18,385 nucleotides of DNA, taken from contig JBEKTY010000179.1 of the NCBI GenBank assembly GCA_049515555.1, positions 1-18,385 on the forward strand, written 5' to 3'. How positions within the stretch are numbered: position 1 is the stretch's first letter; every line of letters starts with the position of its first letter. Under the pieces are notes generated by a model. It searched no databases and had not been told where the DNA came from. It was given only the letters and a program-made list of their open reading frames with translations. The translations under genes and the position numbers were made by a program. The stretch is from JBEKTY01 sp049515555 (lineage in GTDB: Bacteria; Planctomycetota; Planctomycetia; Pirellulales; Thermoguttaceae). Positions 6,901-14,206 of this stretch are shown here, in pieces.

Positions 6901-7917
6901 GACCAGAACCATTCGCCACTGTTGGTGCCGCAGATGGTGGGCTGGGTCATGGCCCACGATTGCCTGCCCGAGAACTCGGGCTTCTGCGACGTGCTGCGCG
7001 TCGAGCACCAGATGTGGCGTGACGAGATCGTCTTCCGTCCCTATTGGAAGGCGGGGCAGGGCATTACGGTCGACGGGTCGGACGTCGTGGTCTCGGCCCA
7101 TACCTGGCCGCGCCATGCCCTGTTGTGGATCTGCAACACGGCCCGGGCCGAGCGCCAGGCCCGGTTGGAACTGGATCTGCCGGCGCTGGGCTTCGAGCCT
7201 GGCGACCGGGCCCACCCTGTCCTGTGCTTCGACGCCGAGACGGGCGAGCGTTATCCTCTCTCCAGCGATAACCCGCGCGCCGCGCGGTTGTCGATCCCGG
7301 TGCCGCCGCGCTTCTGGCGTGCGGTGCGGCTGGTGCAGCCGCAGTTGCTGCGGCCCGGGCAGACATTCCTGGCCCGCTTTCGGTCGGGCGACGGCAAGGC
7401 CGATGAATCGCTGGGCTACGGCACGCCGGTGGACCGCGCGCCGCCGGAGGCCGCCTTGCCCGCCGGGCAGAAAGGCATCGTGCTCGACCGGCCGCTGGTC
7501 TACCTCGCCCGGCATCACGTGCTGCCCGATCGCGGCGCCATCGCGTTCCAGGTTCAGCTCGACCCGCGCACCGCGGAGGGCACGCTGGTGCGCGTCGATC
7601 GGCTCCGAATCGCGCTGCGGGCCGGGGCCATCCAGGTGGGTACCGAAAAGGAATCGTTCGCCACGGCCGAGCTGAAACTGCCCCCGGGCAGGGCCTGGCA
7701 TGCGGTGCGCCTGCAGTGGCGGGGCCCGCAACTTACGCTGCGGATCGACGATCGGGCCCTGCCGGCTGTCACTTTGCCCGGCGGAATGCCGCTTAAACCG
7801 CCGGGTCGTGGCCTGGCCATTCGCGGCGCGGGCCCCACCCAGGCCGAGGTGGCCACCGTCGCCTTCGGCCCGATCACCAGCGCCGTGTTAGCCGAGCTAG
7901 TGATGGAAAGGGAATAA
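3901..7917 (+). CDS. Large secreted CBM9-like / GH123-DUF6067-like glycosidase candidate
   Basis: This 1338-aa protein has a signal peptide (residues 1-24, ending GTRAA before DPLSS). Residues 40-232 resemble a CBM9/DOMON-type carbohydrate-binding domain (PPKIDGLIGPGQWDAA, then DDKYLYVAIKN). Residues 250-640 look like beta-sandwich modules. Residues 648-707 (TTAGGWSSTFGWTP through DRGFCWFADNEQGW) resemble the central part of DUF6067 proteins. Residues about 770-1080 look like a TIM barrel, with YFDETY at 880-885. The adjacent Asp882-Glu883 matches the Asp-Glu pair that GH123 enzymes use in substrate-assisted cleavage of N-acetylhexosaminides. Residues 1190-1338 look like a LamG-type beta-sandwich. 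I infer a periplasmic or surface glycoside hydrolase; the substrate is unknown. It is followed after 18 bp by the tandem hydrolase, so the two are probably co-transcribed. Domain names are from memory of family features, not a search. Confidence 0.85.
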   Translation: MARWLSRLAVCWLFWWTAAGTRAADPLSSLPLPEMVVTRLRVPPKIDGLIGPGQWDAAAACTAFMPAFKNELSPIQSVARMGYDDKYLYVAIKNYRGPGDGFLKKTGREPDDEAIVFDAASEIWITPPGTPVTTYQTLLNTYPAVLDVKMIPSVGYTGKSWNGKWEIAAGESKEAWSIEARAPIASFGRDAIHDGDRWRGLFCTDMLGGAGFTAWAPGGGFADTTRHGYLQFRDNSPAFQLLDVETIFTGKFDFPMAVVGPAKGRSTVEVGLRFGRGIRPAPADIVLRKTVSVAEGKREAFRMKGDLGGLDLSGQGKPPRGYCEVTAAEGRSVLYHQVFPFVLDGFRRTPPATIITTPYKTPFGLTANYAPLAKKLIVKVDRFYLPNRAEVAGGTARLVDRRSGSVAAQRPLAPFYYDYSQFAIDLAHLSVPIETEAAWQQCRPALAANEEIEKRNAERAKRGQPPLPLQELPLKPAQYTLEVTLTDEQGRKLCQTAEPVALKGYQFEWLPNSIGISDRAIPPWTPVRVQAGTVEMWNKRYRLDGLGLAREITNAGAPQLRGPMRLVALIDGRETALAASEPKLVRSTAAYAELEGSARAAGLQVQVDTRVEFDGCVLNTMRLSPQAAVNLDRLSLVVTMPKAEAPCFVTTAGGWSSTFGWTPRRWDSRETSTGALRGNFVPFVLLTDSDRGFCWFADNEQGWILDPRQPTLELDSNEQTVTFRANFVTRPGLVERPTTLRYGWIVTPQKPQPAGWRTWKADFHRPFPELHSVFWGMDQINWAVLWPYYSSPYPWDYEKSKPAYDAARKSGVVLGAGNIAHAIARYRDYKGRWFNELAADWGQALGDLGNGNVALSRGPNDFRLWHWDRWIRLSGLNGLYFDETYLAEDRNYLSGGAYLLPDERIQPGYSFLGERELSKRLRYLFHEHGLEGPRIWFHTTANHPVYAWMPDISMEGENVEPTGGDNDYMEALPASRLRSIGMGRNLGTVPLVMTQAERHWDQNHSPLLVPQMVGWVMAHDCLPENSGFCDVLRVEHQMWRDEIVFRPYWKAGQGITVDGSDVVVSAHTWPRHALLWICNTARAERQARLELDLPALGFEPGDRAHPVLCFDAETGERYPLSSDNPRAARLSIPVPPRFWRAVRLVQPQLLRPGQTFLARFRSGDGKADESLGYGTPVDRAPPEAALPAGQKGIVLDRPLVYLARHHVLPDRGAIAFQVQLDPRTAEGTLVRVDRLRIALRAGAIQVGTEKESFATAELKLPPGRAWHAVRLQWRGPQLTLRIDDRALPAVTLPGGMPLKPPGRGLAIRGAGPTQAEVATVAFGPITSAVLAELVMERE

Positions 7918-7935
7918 TCCTTCGGAGACCTTCCG

Positions 7936-10422
7936 ATGTTTCTAACCGTTCAGGGCGTTCAAAGTAGCAGGCACACTCCGTGTGCCGTCCGCTATTTCCT
8001 ATCCCGCTTCGGCAGACGGCACACGGCGTGTGCCTGCTACATTATCGCTGCGATGCTGGCGGCCGGGCCGGCGGGGGCCGCGCCGCCGGCGATCATGGCC
8101 GATGGCCCGCCACTGCCGGGCACGGCCCGGCTGGAGATGGAAGGCGACATCGCGTCGCAACTGGTGGCCGGCGCCGATCGCTTCCTGCTGGAGCAGATTT
8201 CGCAGTCGGTGGCCGGCCGTGCGCGGTTCTGGCATCGGGATCTTTCCTCGCCCGAGAAGTACAACCGCTCGATCGAGCCCAACCGCCAGCGGCTGGCCCA
8301 CATCCTGGGCCTGCGCGACCCGCGCGTGCCCAGCGAGGGCTTGGAAATGACGGAGCTGACGGGCAGGCCGGCCCTGGTCGGACAAAGCGATCGGCTGCGG
8401 GTGTTTGCCGTCCGCTGGCCGGCCTTCGGCGACGTGCACGGCGTAGGGCTGCTGTTGGTTCCCACCGGCCGCGCGGTGGCCGACGTGATCGCCATTCCCG
8501 ACGCCGATCAGCCGCCGGAGCTGCTGGCCGGCCTGGTCGAGGGTCTCGCGCCCGAGTCGCAATTCGCCCGGCGGCTGGCCGAAAACGGTTGCCGCGTGCT
8601 GGTGCCGGTGCTCATCGATCGCAGCATGCGGGTCGAACGGGGTACGAAGATGACCAGCCGTGAGTACATCTACCGCTCGGCCTTCGAGCTGGGTCGGCAC
8701 CTGCTCGGATACGAGTTGCAGAAGGTACTGGCGGCGGTCGATTTCTTCGCCCAGGAGGGAAAAAGGGGACAGGCACCATTTGCCGGAACGGCCCGGAGGG
8801 TGCTTCGCACAAATGGTGCCTGTCCCCTTTTTCCCACGTCGGACGAAAATCGGGACAGTCGCCGGGTTGCACAGCGGCCGGCCCGGATCGGCCTGGTGGG
8901 CTGGGGCGAAGGGGGCCTGTTGGCCCTCGAGGCCGGCGCACTGGATCAGCGCATCGCCGCGGTGTGCGTCAGCGGATACTTCACGGCCCGCGAGAACGTG
9001 TGGCAGGAGCCCCTGGAGCACAACGTGTGGGGCCTGCTGGAGCAGTTCGGCGACGCGGAACTGGCGGCCATGATAGCGCCGCGAACGCTGATCGTCGAGG
9101 CGGCCCGGGCCCCGCAGGTGGTGATTCCCGCCGGGCTGGGCGGTGGGCCGGGCCGCATCGCCACGCCCGCTGCGGACGACGTCCGCCGCGAGCTCGACCG
9201 CGCCGGACAACTGGTGGCCGGGTTGCAGCCCGCACCACACTTCGAGCTGATCGTCAGCGGTGACGGCAGCGGGCCCTATGGCAGCCCGCCCGCCTTGCAG
9301 GCGCTGCTGGGGGCACTATCGGCCGATGCCAAGCTGGTCCCCCCGGGCCCGGCCCCAAAACCAATCCCTAATCTCCAATCTCTAATCCCCTCGCGCCAGC
9401 AGGCCCAGTTCCACGAGCTAAAGCGCCACAACCAGTGGCTGCTGGACGGCTGCGCCGAGACCCGGCGGAAGTTCTTCGAGCGGTTGGATACCAGCTCGCT
9501 GGCGAAGTTCCGGGGCACGATCGAGCCCTATCGCACGTTCTTTTACGACGAGGTGATCGGGCGGTTCGATCTGCCGCTTCGGCCGCCGCGGGTCCGCACG
9601 CGGAAGACCTACGACGAGCCCAAGTGGACCGGCTACGAAGTAGTGCTCGACGTCTTTCCCGAGGTGATCGCCTACGGCATCCTCCTGCTGCCCAAGGACC
9701 TGCGGCCGGGCCAGCGGCGGCCGGTGGTGGTCTGCCAGCACGGGCTCGAAGGGCGGCCGCAAGACGTGATCGCCGGCGGCAACCCGGCCTACGCCCAGTT
9801 CGCCTCGGCCCTGGCCGAGCAGGGCTTCGTGACCTTCGCCCCGCAGAACCTGTACCTGTTCCAGGACCGCTTCCGCAGCCTGCAGCGCAAGGCCAACCCG
9901 CTGAAGAAATCGCTGTTCTCGATCATCGTGCCGCAGCACCAGCAGATCGTCGATTGGCTGGCGACGCTGCCTTTCGTCGATCGCGAGCGGATCGCCTTCT
10001 ACGGCCTGTCTTACGGCGGCAAGTCGGCCATGCGGATTCCGCCCCTGGTGCGGAATTATTGCCTCTCGATCTGCTCGGCCGACTTCAACGAATGGGTGTG
10101 GAAGAACGCCTCAGTGGGCAACCCCTATACCTACGTGGGCACGGGCGAGTACGAGATCTTCGAGTTCGACCTGGGCAGCACCTTCAATTACGCCGAGATG
10201 GCGGCACTCATCGCGCCGCGGCCGTTCATGGTCGAGCGCGGGCATTTCGACGGCGTGGCGCCCGACGAAACCGTGGCCTACGAGTTCGCCAAGGTGCGGT
10301 TCCTGTATGAGGCCAGGCTGGGCATCGGCGACCGCTGCGAGCTGGAATTCTTCAACGGCCCGCACATGATCCACGGCCAAGGCACGTATCGATTCTTGCA
10401 CAAGCACTTGAACTGGCCGTAG
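7936..10422 (+). CDS. Secreted tandem alpha/beta hydrolase (acetyl-xylan-esterase/dienelactone-hydrolase-like) carrying repeat insertions
   Basis: This 828-aa protein has two hydrolase-like halves. The second (about 555-828) has an intact nucleophile motif GLSYGG at 690-695 (Ser692), a likely acid in HFDG (Asp772) and a likely base in NGPHMIHG (His810), so it should be an active serine esterase or peptidase-like enzyme. In the first half (about 60-460) the same position reads GWGEGG at 322-327. The serine is replaced by Gly324, suggesting a non-catalytic or differently acting domain. A signal sequence ends near AAGPAGAAPP (residues 41-51). The start at 7936 has GGAG 8 nt upstream. The N-terminal region (residues 10-35) is encoded by a 77-bp palindrome, residues 275-300 by a 79-bp palindromic element, and residues 475-486 by a repeat-like tract. 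All leave the frame open. It lies 18 bp after the glycosidase-like gene and probably acts with it on a decorated glycan. Confidence 0.88.
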   Translation: MFLTVQGVQSSRHTPCAVRYFLSRFGRRHTACACYIIAAMLAAGPAGAAPPAIMADGPPLPGTARLEMEGDIASQLVAGADRFLLEQISQSVAGRARFWHRDLSSPEKYNRSIEPNRQRLAHILGLRDPRVPSEGLEMTELTGRPALVGQSDRLRVFAVRWPAFGDVHGVGLLLVPTGRAVADVIAIPDADQPPELLAGLVEGLAPESQFARRLAENGCRVLVPVLIDRSMRVERGTKMTSREYIYRSAFELGRHLLGYELQKVLAAVDFFAQEGKRGQAPFAGTARRVLRTNGACPLFPTSDENRDSRRVAQRPARIGLVGWGEGGLLALEAGALDQRIAAVCVSGYFTARENVWQEPLEHNVWGLLEQFGDAELAAMIAPRTLIVEAARAPQVVIPAGLGGGPGRIATPAADDVRRELDRAGQLVAGLQPAPHFELIVSGDGSGPYGSPPALQALLGALSADAKLVPPGPAPKPIPNLQSLIPSRQQAQFHELKRHNQWLLDGCAETRRKFFERLDTSSLAKFRGTIEPYRTFFYDEVIGRFDLPLRPPRVRTRKTYDEPKWTGYEVVLDVFPEVIAYGILLLPKDLRPGQRRPVVVCQHGLEGRPQDVIAGGNPAYAQFASALAEQGFVTFAPQNLYLFQDRFRSLQRKANPLKKSLFSIIVPQHQQIVDWLATLPFVDRERIAFYGLSYGGKSAMRIPPLVRNYCLSICSADFNEWVWKNASVGNPYTYVGTGEYEIFEFDLGSTFNYAEMAALIAPRPFMVERGHFDGVAPDETVAYEFAKVRFLYEARLGIGDRCELEFFNGPHMIHGQGTYRFLHKHLNWP
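7964..8040. repeat. 77-bp palindromic element inside the signal-peptide region
   Basis: Two 26-nt arms (7964-7989 and 8015-8040) are inverted repeats with a single mismatch, around a 25-nt centre. Each arm starts GTAGCAGGCACAC at its outer end and contains its own small palindrome, GCACAC...GTGTGC. The element encodes residues 10-35 of the hydrolase precursor, between MFLTVQGVQ and the hydrophobic YIIAAMLAAG. The frame used has no stop, although two of its other frames do. Confidence 0.9.
8757..8835 (+). mobile_element. 79-bp palindromic element, copy 1, in frame inside the hydrolase gene
   Basis: Perfect 26-nt inverted arms (8757-8782 and 8810-8835) begin GGGAAAAAGGGGACAGGCAC at the outer ends and flank a 27-nt centre (CCGGAACGGCCCGGAGGGTG...). 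The last 78 bp are translated as 26 residues, from GKRGQAPFAG to NGACPLFP (275-300), between VDFFAQE and TSDENRDS. All six frames are free of stops. An identical reverse-complement copy is at 15701-15779. It encodes no transposase and would have to be moved by another factor, for example a REP-associated tyrosine transposase elsewhere in the genome; that is inference. Confidence 0.92.
9357..9390 (+). repeat. Repeat-like CCCTAATCTCCAATC tract in the inter-domain linker
   Basis: AAAACCAATCCCTAATCTCC followed by AATCTCTAATCCCC is a near-repetitive AT-richer tract in a GC-rich gene. It encodes KPIPNLQSLIPS between the two hydrolase halves. I recall similar tracts between genes in planctomycete genomes, so it may be a third insertion in this gene. 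Confidence 0.5.
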
Positions 10423-10460
10423 TGGGCAGGGGCGAGGGGTGAGGGATGAGGGGCGAGAAG
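10423..10460 (+). repeat. Purine-rich GGGGCGAGGGGTGAGGG tract after the hydrolase gene
   Basis: The plus strand is almost all G and A with short variants of GGGGYGAG repeated three or four times. It starts immediately after the TAG stop at 10420-10422. It is the first piece of a repeat mosaic filling the convergent gap 10423-10680. Confidence 0.6.
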
Positions 10461-10490
10461 TAGGGTGGGTCGAGCGGAGCGAGCCCCACC
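10461..10490 (+). repeat. REP-like element, TAGGGTGGGTC family
   Basis: It reads TAGGGTGGGTCGAGCGGAGC then GAGCCCCACC. It is close to the unit at 3706-3739, with CGAGCGGAGCGAG in place of CGAGCGCAGAAAAG, and has the same GGTGGG/CCCCACC ends. Confidence 0.75.
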
Positions 10491-10492
10491 AG

Positions 10493-10587
10493 GACCCGCT
10501 GGGCAAATCCCAAATCCGAATATCGAAATCCGAAACAAGCTCGAATAACTAAAGACCCGCTGGGCAAATCCCAAATCCGAATTTCGA
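10493..10587 (+). repeat. Direct repeat of 34 bp (33 identical), period 61 bp, plus adjoining hairpin
   Basis: GACCCGCTGGGCAAATCCCA... occurs at 10493-10526 and again at 10554-10587. The second copy continues into an inverted repeat, CAAATCCGAA (10572-10581) pairing with TTCGGATTTG (10597-10606). It lies between convergent genes and could serve as a two-way transcription stop, but no T-run is present. Confidence 0.8.
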
Positions 10588-10644
10588 GTTTCGGATTTCG
10601 GATTTGTCCAACCCGCCCGAACGCATAGGACGGTCAAACTGCCG

Positions 10645-10674
10645 TTGGTGGCGCTTTTCTGCGCTCACCCTACC
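10645..10674 (-). repeat. REP-like element, TAGGGTGAGCGCAGAAAAG variant
   Basis: On the minus strand it reads TGGTAGGGTGAGCGCAGAAA then AGCGCCACCAA. It shares the AGCGCAGAAAAG core with the 3706 unit but lacks the GTC/TCG step. It ends 6 bp before the stop of the convergent oxidoreductase gene. Confidence 0.65.
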
Positions 10675-10680
10675 ATTTCC

Positions 10681-11952
<1,272 letters not shown>

Positions 11953-12000
11953 GGTTTCCTCGCTGGTTGAAGGACGAACTTTCTATTCTCGCGTCAGGCC

Positions 12001-13086
12001 CTACTCGGGCAGCGGCTCCCGGTCGGCCGCCTCGAAGAAGGCCACAATGTTTTCCCAGGCCACTTCCGGCGGCAGCACGTGTGCCGGCGCCAAGATCAGC
12101 CCTCCGCCTCGGCCAACCGTGCGGATCCGCTCCCGCACCTCGGCGCGGACCGCCTCCGGCGCGGCAAAGGCCATGGTCTTCTGCACGCTCACGGTGCCCC
12201 AGAACGACAGCCGGTCGCCGTAGCGCTCCTTGATCGCCGCGGGGAGCATGCACTCGGGCTGGAGCGGATTGAGAATGTCGATCCCCGTCTCGATCAGGTC
12301 CGGGATCAAGGCCGCCACGTTGCCGTCGCAGTGATAGAAGACGCGGCACGCGGGATTGGCCTGCTTGACGGCGCGGGCGGTGGCCGTCTGCAGCGGCTTC
12401 AGATACTCCCGCCACATCTCGATCCGCAGCATGAGGCCGGTCTGCGTGGCCACGTCGTCGCCGGTAAGGACAATGTCCACGCCGGCCCGGGCGAATTGCT
12501 CCGCCGCGTAGCGCTGGCAGGCCGCGGTCCGCTCGAGCAGGGCGTGGGCCAGCTCCGGCTGCTCGTACATATCGACCAGGAACTGCTGCATGCCGCGCAG
12601 ATACCAGGCCTGCTCGAAGATCGATCCGGCGAAGGCCACCACGGCCAACCCCCGCTCGTGCCAAGCCGCGACGCGGCCGCTCACGCCTTCAAAACGGTAG
12701 GGTTGCTGAAGGTCGGGCCAGGGATATTCGTCGAGCTGGGCCGGCTCCCGCACGGCCTTCAGCGGCGACTCGATGTGCGCGAAGTGGTGCAGACTTCCCG
12801 GCCGCCACCACACGCCCCACGGGTCCACCTGCCCGGAAGCCAGGGCCGTTTCGGCCTCCGGAGCGAGCCACGGCGCGAAGCGGGAGAGCGGCAGCCGGCT
12901 CGGATTCTCGACCACCCGGGTGAGGTCCATGGCAAAGTAGTCCCGCGGATCGCGTGGGGCACATCGCTCCCGCACCAGGCGCTCGACCGGCGGCGGGTAG
13001 CCGATGGCCTCTTCGTACAGCAACCGCGGCACGCGGTCCGTCGGGCGGTGCGCCAGGGCGGCCAGCACGCGGTCGCGCGAGGTCAT
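12001..13086 (-). CDS. Uroporphyrinogen-decarboxylase-superfamily protein (not HemE)
   Basis: This 361-aa protein begins MTSRDRVLAALAHRPTDRVP, the usual opening of UROD-like proteins. Other family features are GDDVATQTG (209-217), FYHCDGNVAALIPDLIETGI (His252, Asp254), DILNPLQPE and a C-terminal APAHVLPPEVAWENIV. The arginine-rich HemE motif for porphyrin carboxylates is missing near the N-terminus, so it is probably not a haem-pathway enzyme. Relatives include corrinoid-dependent methyltransferases of the MtaA/MtbA type; the HxD position may bind metal. Its ATG overlaps the stop of the upstream gene in ATGA (13083-13086), so translation is likely coupled. The open frame continues upstream, but that part is antiparallel noise in the 318-aa gene. 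Its pairing with a Gfo/Idh/MocA protein suggests a shared small-molecule pathway, not yet nameable. Confidence 0.9.
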   Translation of the reverse strand: MTSRDRVLAALAHRPTDRVPRLLYEEAIGYPPPVERLVRERCAPRDPRDYFAMDLTRVVENPSRLPLSRFAPWLAPEAETALASGQVDPWGVWWRPGSLHHFAHIESPLKAVREPAQLDEYPWPDLQQPYRFEGVSGRVAAWHERGLAVVAFAGSIFEQAWYLRGMQQFLVDMYEQPELAHALLERTAACQRYAAEQFARAGVDIVLTGDDVATQTGLMLRIEMWREYLKPLQTATARAVKQANPACRVFYHCDGNVAALIPDLIETGIDILNPLQPECMLPAAIKERYGDRLSFWGTVSVQKTMAFAAPEAVRAEVRERIRTVGRGGGLILAPAHVLPPEVAWENIVAFFEAADREPLPE

Positions 13087-14039
13087 TGCGGTCTCCCCGC
13101 CCACTGCTCGTATAGCCGGACCGCGGCGGAATCGGAGATCGCGTGGCCGATAACCAGCCGGGCACGAGTGGAGGCCCGCTGGCCCGCCTTCAGATCGCGG
13201 CCGAAAAGCGACAGATAGACCGAGCGATGCCCCTCCTCGCCGTAAGGCATGGAGACGGCGAAGCAGTCGTCGGCCGGGGCCATGAGCACGGCCGTCAGCC
13301 CGCTGGGCGCATCGCGGCGCAGGGCCAGCGGCGCCGCCAGGCGCGGCATGATCTGCCACTGGACCGGGTTCGGCGGGCGTTTCCACCGGCCGTCGCGGGC
13401 CATCTGCACCGCCTCCGCGTCGCGGGGGAACATCTGCCAATCGCCGGCCGGCTTTACGGCCGCCATGAACGCGGGCTGGCCCCCCGCCGCCGGCCCCTGG
13501 CCGACATAGGCGAAGCACGCCGGAAAACCCTGGAAGTACGAGGCCAGGAAGAGCTCGAAGCGCCGCAAGTCGTGCCGCGGCTCGACCGTCACGTTCAGGT
13601 CCAACGTGCCGGGGCCGCTGAACCGATACACCGCCGCCAGATCGAAGGGGTGCTCCTGGTCGGCGGTCCATTGGACCTCGACCGCGCCGTCGGGGAGCGA
13701 TTTAGCGCGGCTGGCCCAGTCCCAGGCCGCCGTGCCGAAGCGGGCGTCAGCCGCCAGCATGCGATAGGGCGAGAAAAGGCCCATCATTCCGGCGATGGGC
13801 GTGCCCGGCGCCCCTGCCAGGACCGGCCGCAGCCCCAGCGACTTGCCTTCCAGCCGCAGCGTCCCCCGCAGCTCCCCGGTATCGAAACGATACTCCTGGC
13901 CCACGGCCTTCAGGGCCAGCCCCAGCGGCGACTCGGCCGCTGGTCCGCCGGGCTCGGCGGCATATGTCGTCTGACAGGCCGCGGCGGCGCCGAGCGAACA
14001 GGCCGCCGGGATCAACAACCATCGGTATAAACGTGTCAT
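13083..14039 (-). CDS. Secreted protein of unknown function, probable beta-sandwich
   Basis: This 318-aa protein has a signal peptide (MTRLYRWLLIPAACSLGAAA, cleavage probably at TYAA before EP near residue 28; a lipoprotein reading at Cys22 is less likely). The mature part alternates short beta-like strands with turns, for example RGTLRLEGKSLGLRPV, GAVEVQWTAD, GPGTLDLNVTVEPRHDLRRF, and later RSVYLSLFGRDLKAGQRA. It resembles the galactose-mutarotase-like or sugar-processing beta-sandwiches in feel, but no catalytic motif can be assigned. GAGG lies 6 nt before the ATG. Its stop overlaps the start of the UROD-like gene by 4 bp, so the two are coupled, which ties an exported protein to cytoplasmic enzymes. 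I do not recognise a named family. Confidence 0.85.
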   Translation of the reverse strand: MTRLYRWLLIPAACSLGAAAACQTTYAAEPGGPAAESPLGLALKAVGQEYRFDTGELRGTLRLEGKSLGLRPVLAGAPGTPIAGMMGLFSPYRMLAADARFGTAAWDWASRAKSLPDGAVEVQWTADQEHPFDLAAVYRFSGPGTLDLNVTVEPRHDLRRFELFLASYFQGFPACFAYVGQGPAAGGQPAFMAAVKPAGDWQMFPRDAEAVQMARDGRWKRPPNPVQWQIMPRLAAPLALRRDAPSGLTAVLMAPADDCFAVSMPYGEEGHRSVYLSLFGRDLKAGQRASTRARLVIGHAISDSAAVRLYEQWAGRPQ

Positions 14040-14070
14040 GGTATTCCTCGTTGGGAGAAGGGTTCTGTCC

Positions 14071-14076
14071 ACTATA
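14071..14076 (-). promoter_or_regulatory. Possible -10 for the secreted-protein/UROD/oxidoreductase unit
   Basis: TATAGT on the minus strand matches five of six consensus bases and lies 31 nt before the ATG at 14039, in the 167-bp gap after the propeller gene. No good -35 is seen, so the promoter may need an activator, or the match may be chance. Confidence 0.28.
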
Positions 14077-14206
14077 CTCTCCACCGCGGTCCCGGGGTAG
14101 TGACCGTAAGGCTTCCCGTCAGGTCTCTGGGGCTGGGGCGGCCCGGCGTGATAGAATAGGAACGGAGTTGGCAGTCGTCCCATAATTCCAAGACCTGGAA
14201 CCGAAT

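Noticed and set aside
5223..7022. Plus-strand frame of about 600 codons inside the glycosidase-like gene
   Set aside because: Very rich in Arg, Ala, Gly and Pro with no motifs; typical of the +1 or +2 frame of GC-rich coding DNA.
5926..7731. Minus-strand frame of about 600 codons across the 3' part of the glycosidase-like gene
   Set aside because: Antisense shadow with biased composition and no start context.
10493..10587. Two-unit CRISPR remnant from the 34-bp direct repeat
   Set aside because: Only two copies with a 27-nt gap of related AT-rich sequence, no cas genes, and the second copy merges into a hairpin; it fits a dispersed intergenic repeat better.
12001..13086. HemE, the haem-pathway uroporphyrinogen decarboxylase
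   Set aside because: The N-terminal Arg-rich substrate motif of HemE is missing and there are no haem genes nearby.
13087..13671. Upstream extension of the UROD-like frame to 13671
   Set aside because: The extension overlaps the secreted-protein gene and is Arg/Gly-rich. The ATG at 13086 gives the standard UROD-like N-terminus and an ATGA overlap.
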